From NCBI GenBank assembly GCA_947463915.1, contig CANHVO010000006.1:1-62447 (forward strand): a stretch of 62,447 nt of DNA, written 5' to 3'. Below the pieces are notes generated by a model that saw nothing but the letters and a program-made list of their open reading frames with translations, was not told the DNA's origin and did not search any database. Made by a program: the position numbers and the translations under genes. Origin of the DNA: Planctomycetaceae bacterium. Its GTDB lineage: Bacteria; Planctomycetota; Planctomycetia; Pirellulales; Pirellulaceae. Below, piece after piece: positions 9,001 through 21,000 of this stretch (positions within the stretch are counted from its first letter, which is position 1; every line of letters begins with the position of its first letter).

Positions 9001-12000
9001 GTCTGCCCTGGACGGCTTGAAATTGCCCCAACAGCATCGATATCCGCACCTACCGAGTCGCCGCTCTGGGCACCGTCGTTCGCAACATCCGTCAATCGCA
9101 CAAAGTAGAGTTGGCTCAACGAGTTGAAGCCAAACGCATCCAAATCGATGTAACGGTTGTTGAACGAGGCGAAGCCCACCGAAGTGTAGTTCGAACCGTC
9201 AGGACTGACCTCGACTCGAACTTGTTCCGAAGATCCAACCTCATACACTGCCAAGTCGGCACGAGCGTCGTCTGACCCGGTCAAAATGTTGTTGGTAAAT
9301 TGAACGACCAAGCTTCCACCGCGGCCGAGCGACACAGCCCCTTGGCCTGCGATCGGTTCGCCGATCCCACTGTAGTTGGGAGCGTTCAGCGCGTTGGATG
9401 GGACTTGCAAACCAGCTATCGGGACAGGACCGCCGTTAGCCCGCGGATTGTAACCACCATTTGGAATGAAGTCGGCGAAAGAAATACTGCCCAAGCCGTA
9501 GAAATCGCCTTCGAAGGTGGCCGCAGGCGTTGCTGTTACCGTATTGATCGTTCCACCCAAGATCGTGTTGTTCACAATTCGAGCAAACGGGACGGAAGCG
9601 GCAGGGACGTTTCCTGTGGCCGTATCGCCAACAATGCTAATCCCACCACCTATATTTCCAACAAGTTCATTGTTGACCACAACAGCACCGGGCAACAGAC
9701 GCTGGTTGTTGAGAGTCACGGTGTTTCGAACTGCGCCAGGGTTCGGAGCATTGGAGACCGCATCGCGAGCGTCGGCTCGCAATGTGATTCCAAATCCGGA
9801 AGAGTTCGAAATTCGAGTGTTCTCGACGACCACTTGCCCTTGTTCGCGAACCGTATTGCGATCCCCGTCCAGAAGCAACGATCTCGCCACGCCGATCGAT
9901 GCTGGTATTGTTACCGTAACCGTACCGACAATCGATATCTCATCGTTGTCCTGGCCAACAACGCTTCCGTTGACAGAAACAGCAGCGATCGAGATCAGAC
10001 TCTGAACGGTACTACTGTTGATGATGTCTCGAACACGCGAAGCGATGACGTTACCTGACTCATTCAAGGCGCTGTTGTAGGGTACTGGCAAATTACCAGG
10101 ACGCACCCCTCTCGCCGAAGAATTTACCGGTAGGGAAAGATCCTCAAACTCCAATGTCACGGAATTGATGCCATCATTCAGAACGATGGTCTGCCCGTCT
10201 GCGATTCGGAACGATCCGTTGAACTTGACGGTTTGAGATCGAGATTGCTGCTGGTTTGGCTCAAAGCTTTGAACCAAGCGAATGCCGCCAAGAGTCGGCT
10301 GGCCATATTCCTGACCGCCGCGGATTTCTAGCTGGTACGGGCCAACCAAAATATCACTTCCCGGGGATGAAACTGTCACAAACGACGTGTCGTTGCTTGC
10401 CCCAGTTACGGTTTCGCCTCGTTCCGCCAAACCGATGATGAAGTCATCGAGATAAACTCCTTCGAACGCATTGCCCAATGCTCTAGGTGCTGTACTTGGC
10501 AAGAAGCCAGTGCGATACTCAGAGAAGCTATCCTCGCCGCGAGGCGTTGTCACCGAGAATGGCCCGGCTGAGCCCACTGCTAGACCGGTGATATCGATGT
10601 ACCTGTCCCGCTGTGCGTAGGTTGCGTATCGATCTGAACCGCCGGCCAAGGCTCTTTCAAACGCCGCCGCGACTTTGCTCGCGACGATCGCTTCCGAATC
10701 GGTTTGCTGAATGTAAATTGGAACATTCGACGGGTCATTGAGGCCAGCTCCACCCTCGAGGATGATTGGCGAATTCACTACGCTAACACTGGTCGCACCA
10801 TCAAGCTGAATACGATTGCCCAATATGGAGAAGTTCCGACGCGGTGTAACGTCGATTGCCAGCTCGTAACGCCCCTTCGAGCCGCCGTTTGTCCCACTAT
10901 TGAAAACACTCGGACTATAGCGAGGATTTCCTGCCCCTGAAACTCCGACGTAGTACAGTCCACTAGACGCTACCGTAAAGGTGATATTTGAGTCCAGTTG
11001 ATTGACGCCATTGTTACCGCCAGCGAGTTCATTTCCGCTTGCGTCGAACAATCGCAAGTAGGAATCTAGCGTAGACGAAGTAGTTGCTAGTACTACTGTC
11101 GACCCTGCCTCCAAATTCAAGCTGAATAAATCGACATCTCGGTCATCGTTTACGCCAGTCAAAAGGGGATTGTCATTTATCGATCCACCCGTCACCGTAA
11201 AGCTAACCGCTCCAAGGCTCGCAGAACTTCCAGGTACTTCTATTTTCGTCGCTCGGTTCAAAACATCCGAGACATCCACGCGTGGCGGACCATCCAAATT
11301 AATGGTTTGCCTTGGCTTGGTGAATACTGCACTGTTGACCGCAGCAAAGATGGATTGAGCAACGACGTCCGGAGTGTCCGAGGAATTAAAGCGAACCACA
11401 TTTCCCACTGGTGCGGTGCCGGTTCCATTCCAGAAGACGAAGTCGACCCCCATCACAGTCAATCTGTTGCCGGTCGCAAGACTGGCCCCCGAAGGCACAA
11501 CAAGCGTGTAGCCCATCTCGATCTCAAACTGCCGACCGCCAACCGTCAAAGTCTGTCCGTCACGCAACTCGGCTCCAGACACCACTTGCATTTCAATTCC
11601 ACCAGCTCGTGCTGTTCCAAATCCCATGCTGCCCGCGGTATTGAACTCAAATCGAAGTCTTACATCTTGGCTTCCTGCCAAAACGCCAAGATCGACTCGG
11701 GCTTGTCTCCAAGCCCTACCGGGAGCCGTCGTGCTTCCCGGCAAGTTGTTTGTTGTCCTTTCAATCGCAGTTTCCAACGTGTAATTCGTTGTCAACAAGT
11801 GCCAAGCACCTGCATCATCCGAACCATAGACGCGGAAGGAGTCGGTCGCAAACGATGCCGCGCTTTGTGAGTCATCGGTGTCAAGGAAGTAGTTGAAGTA
11901 CAGGGTAGGCAAGTCTTGCCTTACCATCCCTGCCAACGAGAATGATTGACTTTCGAGCACACCCAACGCTCCCCCAGGGAAATTGTAGGTGTTTACCAGA

Positions 12001-15000
12001 GGTTCGTTATTGAACCGTGGTGATCGCGTTGGGTCGCTGAATGCATCGAAGGACGCGTTGCTATGGAGGTTTCCTGACGGACCATTGGGATTCTCGAAAC
12101 CGAAATACCAACTGGTAGTTCCATCGCTCGAAGTATCGCTTCCGTCGTTGGGGGTCGGGACTCCGTGTCCAGCATCCGTTCCTCGCTGTGTCGTCTGGTG
12201 CCATAGATTGTAATCAAGGTTGGAAAACGCCAAACCTTGGAGTCCTGTTGCTCCAGACCCTAACAATGCAGACGATTGGCCATTGGCAAAAACGTTCTGC
12301 AATTCACCAGAACGATTGAAGGCATAGACCCTGCCGTTCACATCGGTTCCGAAAAGGAGGTTCGAGTAGCGGCCACCCTGTAAGTTGGCCGGCCCTGCGG
12401 TCAATCCACGAAACTGAATTCCTTGCAACTGATAGGAACTGGCAACATAAGAGCCAATCGCTCCAGCACGATTGCTCGCAAGTTCATTTGCCGTAACCCG
12501 GTACAAGCCGCCATTGTCGCTCACCGCAAAGAGTGCTCCATCGATGCCAGCGATTCCACGAATCAATCCGCCTGGAGCAATACCCACTCTCTGCGCACCA
12601 CCAACCGATCCAGCAGCTGGGGTGGTCGGCAATACCGTACCACCAACGACTTGAACCCAGTTTGTATTTGTTGCGTCGACTGCCGCAGATAGTCCAGGAA
12701 ATCCAGCACCACTGATCGCTTGAGCTAATCGAACGGCGATGGTCTCAGCAGTGTCCTCTGCAAGGAAATTGACCGGAATGCGACCGCTGGTCACGTTTCC
12801 GCTCGTCAGTAAATCCGTCACCACGCTGTTGTTCAGGGTCCCGAACGACCCTGTAAGACCTACAACGTCTCGGACAAAGTTCACTCGCGTTCCATCAAAA
12901 CCGACTTGGATGTTCGATGGTATAGAATTACGAAGCGACTCAACAAACTGCTCGTTTGTCATCGAAGGGGTGTAAAAGACATTGCTTGAACTCGATGGAC
13001 TGGAGCTGACGTTATACCGAACATTGTTCAAGGTAAAGAAATCGCCATTATTGAATCGTCTCGGCGGATTCGCATTTGGAGCAAGGTCTAACGTAAACTG
13101 TGGCCCCGCGTTGAATTCAAAAAAGACAACTTGGTTCGAAGCGCTATCGCGCACTCGTACGCTGTCACCATCGTTAATCAACGCCAGAGTGGATGCTCTG
13201 ACTTCAGTCGCTTCAGAAACGGCGATCGTTGTCGAGACTGCCCCAGAGGGTGGATTCGTTTCGATAAAGCCACGTTCCGTAACGTTGGTTCCTGCACCAT
13301 CAATCTCATCTGGTGGATCAGGAACACCAACTGTTACGCGGTTGAACGCGTCGGGTCTGGCGGGGTCGCTGAGCCCTTGGCCTGTTACCGGGTTAAATCG
13401 GTAGAGAATATTGTTGGTGTACTTGACTCCTCCACCCGCACTGCGGTTTGCAATCAGAAAACCGGTTTCTCCACCCTCATATTCAACGAAGGTGAGTGCT
13501 TCTACGTCGACTCCGAAATTCTGAACACCGAGGGCAATGGTGATAATCGGAGGGGTCGTAGGATTGACTGTAGTAACGAGTTGTTGCGTAACTATGCCGA
13601 AATTCCCCACTACCGTCGTTGCACCGGTTCCGGAGTTGATATTGATATAGGCTGCATTGGCGTCGGTCGAATTCAATTCCCGACTTCGGAATCCGCGGAT
13701 ATCTCCGTTGGGTCGGATCGCAATGTCCCTCAAATCTTCGCCATTGAATCCGACTGAGTTGGTTGCAGCACCCGTGAACGAGTTGCCTAGATAAACTTGC
13801 GATTGCTGTCCACGATCGGCAATGTAATACATCGGTACATCGCCTAGATCGTATTCAATTCGCGATGATTGCGGCAAGAACGATGGTGTGATTGGGCCTT
13901 GGGCCACTGCACTAAGACGGTCACCAACGCGATCTTCAACGATAAAGCGTCCGCTGTTAATAGGCTGAATTCGAACGCCCGAGTTATCGTTTCCTGTTCG
14001 GTTCAGTCGGTTCGCCAATACCGTTGGAACCTGAGAACGATTGGTCACCGCCAACAGGTAATTGCCCGCAGGCAATTCGACCGAGCCGATGAATGGATCC
14101 AACGACCCAGTCGTGCCTCGACCTAAATCCGTGTTGTCGGCCCCTCGTAAGGACGTGTTCCGGTCGTCAAGGATATTGCTGTTTTCCCCAAACTGTATCA
14201 ATGTACCGCCGGTCAGAACATTGTTGGTGACCGTTGGCCTAAACAGGTACATCGACATGTCAGCGCGGCCGATGCCGTCGGCGTAATCAATATCGAAAAC
14301 GGTGGATAGATATCGCGCGAGTGGACTGATCAAGGATTGATAATCGATTGAGAACGAGTACCAATCCACATCGGTGTTACTGCTTAAATTTCCGGCAATC
14401 GAAATTGTTTGTCGATCCGTCTGGACAATGTTTCCTAGAGGCTGAGCGGTTTGAATCGAGTCATTGGACGTTGTCTGGACCTCGGCTGTTTCTCCAACCA
14501 AAGGCGAATGCCGCGGTACTCCAGACAGAGTAACGCCAGTGGACGAAAATCGAATGTCGGCGTAGCTAATCGATGTACCTGGTAACTCCTGGGTTTCACT
14601 CAGGCGGACTTGCAGTTGGTACGATCCCTTGGAAAGTCCATTACCGACCAAGGCGGGATCACGCAATGCTGGGGTATCCGAAGATTGACTCGTCGTCAGA
14701 TTGCTGCTTCGAACACGAACGTGATACAACGAAGCTTGATTGGCTTGTCCTGGCAGCAAAACTCGCATGCCAGCGTCCTTCGGATTGGTTCCGTAATCAT
14801 CTCTCGCCTCACCGCGCGAAGTCCGGGGCACTTGGATGAGTGAACCCTTTCGCAATGGGTTCGCGCTGTTTCCGGAGAGGGTGGAATACAACGGATTGGT
14901 CAACGGTTGCGTTTCCTCGAGATACGAATCGTTCGAAAGAGCCAAGATGGTTCCATCAGCCGCTACCAACTCAACGACCGTATCCAAACCGGTCGTTGTT

Positions 15001-18000
15001 CGATCGATGTCAAGCCAAACTTCGGTTCGCCCGTTTGCTGTGAAACTATAAACGTCTACGTCCGATGGCTTATTGAGTACGCCCTGTATCTCAAAGCCCA
15101 ATCGAGCATTTTCGTCACCGCTCGTTGCAAGTTTTGCAAGTTGTCCAAGGTATTGAGACGTAGACGGTGCATCGTTCGCCGACGGCGCACTGGCCCGAGC
15201 AGACTCTCGCTCGGAAACGACTCCGACGTTGCGGTCGTTCGAATAGGTCTGTGCCGAAACGCCTTGCCACGCTCCAGGAGTCGCCACCTGTTGAATTGCC
15301 GTCGGAACCAGCTCCAAGAAGCTCATGATTCTGGCCGAAGTCGCATTCGGGTCGACGCGCCATGCGAAGGCGGTAGTCACATCTGCTAGACCGTTAACAG
15401 GTCCAAGAACACTGTCGTTTCGGGCTGGCAAATTGGCGGTGTTGATGTTGCCAGGCAACGTGTAAGTTGTACCTGTCGTTTCGATAGCACCGGCCAAGGA
15501 TCGAAATCGATCGGCTGACCAACCGGTGTAGGTGGCATTCTGAAGATCCACACCCTGCTCGTAGATCCCGCCGTGCGAAAACCCAACACGCTCAAAATCG
15601 TCGATTGTAAACGCACGGAAATCGGGCTGCCCCGGTGTTCCGGTAACGTAAAGGAAATCGTCGCTTGGGGCTTGTATGTCTTCATCCAAATAATTGATGA
15701 AGTCGATTGCTCCAAGCGGCTGATCGCTGTTCAAAATCAACGTATTGAACAATTTCGATACACCGTTATCAAATCGGGACTCGACTCGCCATCGGACCGG
15801 GACTCCATTGTTGCCGGGGAACGTACCCTCGCTCACAACCAAGTCTGGCGAAACCAGAGTTGGCTGCAACGTAATGGTGGTATTGGCAAGCTCGAATCCA
15901 TTGCCAACCGCACCGATATCAATGTAGTTGGTGAAATCGAAAATCACGTCCGTATTAACGAACTTCTGGCTGGTCCCTTGCGCTGTAATACCGGAATTCG
16001 AAAGGAACGAGTTGTTGCCGCCCGCCGTAGGCCTGAACGAAAAGAAACCGGGCAAGTTCACATCGACGTCATTGTCAATAAGTGTCCCGCGATCCACTTC
16101 AGGTCCGGTCGGTAGCCGCACGAGACCCGTCGTAACGTCGTTGTTGTCCGTATCAAATGCCGATCGTCCATCGATTCCAAAGCCTGCTCCAACGCTGTCA
16201 TCTGAAAGCGAGGTAAGAATGACTGGGAAATTGGGCTGTCCAACAATTTGAATGCTGCCGCCTACCCTGTTGTCAATATCCAAAGGGGTTCCAGTGGCAT
16301 TGAGCCCCGCAAGCGAAGTCCCACCGCCGAACTTAACGACCAAGCTCTCGGTGGCAGAACTCTTGAGCCTCAAACCACCGTAGGTATGGAAATTATCCGA
16401 AGTGATTTGGTTCTGAACCACATGGACGATATCGGTGTCATCCCAGACGCTTTGGGTAGTCAAGGTTTGGCCACGAACAACCATACCGTTGATCGCATTT
16501 CGCGAAAGTCGATTACCGTCAACGAGCGGCCCCTGGTTTTCCGAGTAGTCCAGTGTGCGACTCAGTAAATCGGATTGGCGTCCTGGATCATTGACCAGAT
16601 CAGGCCCAAGCGAGTTCACGTCGATACTGATCGCAGGCCCTTCGTTATCGTTGATTCGATTGTTGACCAAAACAGGTTGCGATCCTCGAACAAAGATTGC
16701 CGCTGCCGAATTTGTTCCTCGGCCAACACGTGTGGAACCAGGCGAACTTTCATCGCCTGCTGCGTTGTTTTCCAACCGTGAGTTGGTCAACCGGAAATCC
16801 GCCTGATGCACTTCGATAGTATTGAAAGAAGTGAATCCGCCTTCCACTCTTGTTGTGCCACCGCCGTAGGACAAGCGACTGTAATCCAACGATGCAGAAC
16901 TGCCGTGCCCAACAAAAATTCCGCCCCAATCACCCTCATCCGGTTGACGGGTGCCACGAGTATTCGACGTATCAAAAGTCCCGCCAAAGCCATAGCGACT
17001 GTCATTCAAACTGGTGAATACAATTGGCAACGACGGAGTACCCTCAGCGATCAGTGTACCGCCATCGCTTACCTCGATCCTAGCGCCTCGCAACTTGAGG
17101 ATAGAACCGGCATCGATCACCAATCCGCCATCCAGCCTCGATCTGACCTTGACCGTCAGCGGCTCCAATTGGCTACCAGTAACAGTGCCATTGTCGACAA
17201 AGGTATTCGCGACGGCATTAAGTTGGGAGACCAGTCGGTATGTGCCTGCCCCTGTAGCCTCGCTTCGATACAATCGTCGCGCTACGTAAGGAGACCCGCT
17301 GACGATGGTTGGCAAATTGCTGAGTGCAATCGAACTGTTCGCCAAAACCGTGGCGGACGCTGTCGGCATCGAGGCCAAGCTTTCGTTGCCAGCAGCATCA
17401 ACATAAACCAACTTGTAGTTGAATGTGCCTGCTGTAAGGGAGCCGGCTCCTGCAAGTGCATTTAGAACAACAACGGTTGTCGGCGGTGAAGCCGTATCGA
17501 CGATCCCGCCACCAGCTTTCCCAGCGATAACCAAATTCTCTCCGATGACATGAGTCAGATCAATATCATCGAATCGCGCCGTAACCGTAAGGGTTTCTAA
17601 GGCTTCAGCGACACCGGTGCGTGTCTTGACGAAAAGCCCGTTGATTGTGTTGTTGAAAACGCGATTCCCGTGAATTTCCGGACCCACTCGATCGTAGTCT
17701 GGAATAAAGAATCCATTGGCCTGAGATCGAGGGTCGACGAAATCGTCTTCCTTGAAGCTGTTAGGTGTTGCCGCAAGTGCGGCATCTGCGCTTCGGGTAA
17801 TCAAATTGTTTACGATGGAGGGTCGTGAATCCACCATGTGAATTGGTGTTATGACTTGTGAAACACCGTCGACAACAACTTGTCCGCCGCCGAAACGAAT
17901 TTCTGAATGGACTACCGCGTTCAAAAAGAGTCCATTGCGTTCCTTGTCCGTTCGCGTTTCATCACTTCCGTCAATTCTATTTCTAAAATCGATTCCGCCC

Positions 18001-21000
18001 CAGTCTCCGGGCGCCGCAGCAGGCGGAGTTCGATCTGGATTGACGCCAATTCCGACAGTGTCGTTGATCGAAGTAACAATGACTCGAGTGTCCGGTGTTC
18101 CGAGCAATTGGAGGGAGCCTCCGCTTCGGTCTACGCTTACCGTCGAACTGCCTGAGCTAATTCGAGCGCGGCCGACCTTAATGATCGCACCAGCGTCGAT
18201 CATCACCGTCACGTTCTTCGGAACGTCAAAAGTCTCACCGTCCGCAAGGGCTGCGCCAAAGCGATTGAAGCCGATTTCGTAAGCACGGTTTGTGGTATTA
18301 CCAAGAATCCGCACCGTGACGGCTCTGCGACCAGTTGTATCCTGGCTGACAGCTCGGCCAGCATCCTGTAATGCCGCAGCAATCGTAGTGTAGGGACGAG
18401 CGAGTGTCCCGAGTGGAGGAAGTGGGAGAGTCGGGTCGTTGACCGGCGGGGTCTTGGTCACCCAAACCGTATACGCGGAGGTATCGGGAGTACCAGGCAC
18501 TACGTCCGCCCGATCTTGCCTCGATGGAACAAACCAGTAGTTAAACACCCCACCAGGGCGACCGTTTCCATCCCCATCCAAAGCAGTCGCGGCACCGTTC
18601 AAGTCCACTAGGCTGGAAGCGGCGGGTGGCTTGTAATCGATTCGCAACTGGTACTTGCCTTCCGATTTTCCACCTATTCCGGAGTCTTCGACTTGCGGGT
18701 TGTAGGAGGTATTTCCCTTTGCGCTCACTCCGATGATGTAGTCGCCACCACGGACAGACTCAAGATTGATGCGAGGGTCTTCACTGAAATAGTCTTCGTT
18801 GGCAGCAATCTCAGTCCAGCGGGGAGCGGATACGGTGCCTTCGTTTCGATAGAGCCGTAACGACGCATCGAGCAAGCTCGAATCGGCTTGACGCTCTGCC
18901 GCAATTTGCAACTGGAGCTTGCCGCCTTGTGCTGGAATCGAGAACTTGTACAAGTCAATGTCTTTGCCTTCGGGGCGAAGTACAAACTGACCGTGGATGA
19001 TATCTGCATTGCCAGGAAAGACCTGCTCTACATTTGGATCCGCGATAGGTTGGTTGTTTTGGACCGTTGACTGAGGTAGCTCGTCCGCGTTTCCAAGACC
19101 CAAAAGGACACCAACACCGCGCATAAACGAGCGGAAAAGTTCGGTTCCGAAAAGGTTGTCGTCGGCACGGTTAAAATCTTGACTATCGATAATCACCGCC
19201 GACTGAGCGGGATTGGAGAGCAAAGAACCCGCGGCATAAGTCAAGAAGCCAGGGCGATTGGCTTCGACGGTCGTAAGCGAGGTTGCAGGGTTGATCGCTT
19301 GCATATCGCCGACTGCAATAGTGAATCCAAGATTATCGCTCTCAGTAAACCGGACCCCGAGGTACCGTTCGTAAAGAGACATGACCTGTCGAACCAAGTT
19401 CTTTTGAGGTTCGGTGATCGTGTTCAGTTGGACGCTGGAATTCGCCGTGCCAAGTTGCGAAGCGAAATTATAGCTCACAATGGCTATTCCATCGGCATCT
19501 ACGCCTGTGATGTGATGTTGATAACGATTGTCTCGATTGCCTTGTTCGTCGTTCGCGCCTGGATAGTCCAGGTTATAGGTTGTCGTGTTTTTGATCTCGG
19601 AATTGACAATGGCTGCCTTGGCACCCGGGCCAGTAAGCCAACCACTTCCCAAGTCGGTTGCGTTTGCAAATCGACTTCCGGGATCTGCTGCAGGATTAAT
19701 CACAGGAACAGGTGAGTTGGATGGGGACTCGCTGTTCCCTATCCTTAAACGCATCGCAGCAACAGGTAGAGTTGCTAACGTGGTAGGGTCAACAAAAGTA
19801 TCTATGAACCTGTTGAACACGAGGGTGGCTCGATTCAAGGACGCATCATAACTTACCGAAGTCGGACGGAACGAAATGTCATCCAGACCACTCAACGTAT
19901 CGCGGGTGTAGATGAGTTGATAGAAATCGGTCTTGACCGCTTCGATCGGGTTTAAATCGTCGTCATTGAAGTAAACAAAAATCTGATTTCTGAGTTGAGT
20001 TAGTTTGCCATCGGCTCCACGCACCACGGGTTGTGGTACGACGGCCTGAACGGTCGTTCCTAAATCCAAGTCGAAGCGGACGCTTTGGCTGGAACCTCCA
20101 TTGAACGGAAGTCCGTCGGTGTTGCGAAGGGCGAACGGTCCTGTTCCCAAGATATCAATGAGGTAGAAATCGTCAGGCAAGGTTTCAGCAAATCGAATGA
20201 CAACTTCGCGATTCGAATCTCCAAAACCAATGAATCCAGGCGTGATCGAAACGTCATCACCCGATGTCAATGCAAGTTTTGTTGGCGTGGGGAAATTGGC
20301 GCCAACGCGGGCAGATGGCGAACCGCTCACCAACCGTGCTTGCACGACGGCAGTCGCCTCCGACGAGTTATTGATCGCATCGATTACTTCTTGAGCAGTT
20401 GTCAAAAATCTTGAATTGCTGTTTACCTCGACTCGGACAGCTTGCCCCGTAACTGTGACCGTCGGCGCGACTTGGCCACCAAAATCGCGAGAAATGAACT
20501 CAATGGTAGTGTTTGCACCAGCAGTGCCTGGCCTTGTCGAAAGGAACTCGACTTGAAGGAAATTGTTGCCACTATTTAGATTTGAAGAAACGCGTGCCGT
20601 ATCAGCACCTTGAAGCGTTAGAATTCGCCCCGCCGGAACCGTATCCGCAATGATCGTGCTCTCAGCCCCCCGAAGTCTCTTTACCAAAACTTTGGAAGCA
20701 ACCAGCGGATTCTCGGTTTCGGACATCGCCCGAATCAAATCCGAAGCGGTAGTTTTGTTTCCCGCTAGAGTGTTGACTTCTATGTTGATGCGATTGCCTT
20801 CGACAGACAAAATTGGCCAGCTCAATGGCTTGCCTTGAACGCTAAAGGTACGAGCGACTTGCGTAAACCTTAGCTCCAGGCCATTGCCTTGCTGACCCGG
20901 CAGCGAGGCGCTAAAGTCCAGGACAACTTGCCCGCTCGTTCCAAGATCCGTGCTCAGGTACGCCGTGTCCAAAATCCCATCGGCACCAGCCCGTTTCACT

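Noticed and set aside
9300-10058. A 252-codon plus-strand open frame inside the giant gene
   Set aside because: Shadow of a 15-kb uninterrupted coding frame with dockerin and pre-peptidase modules.
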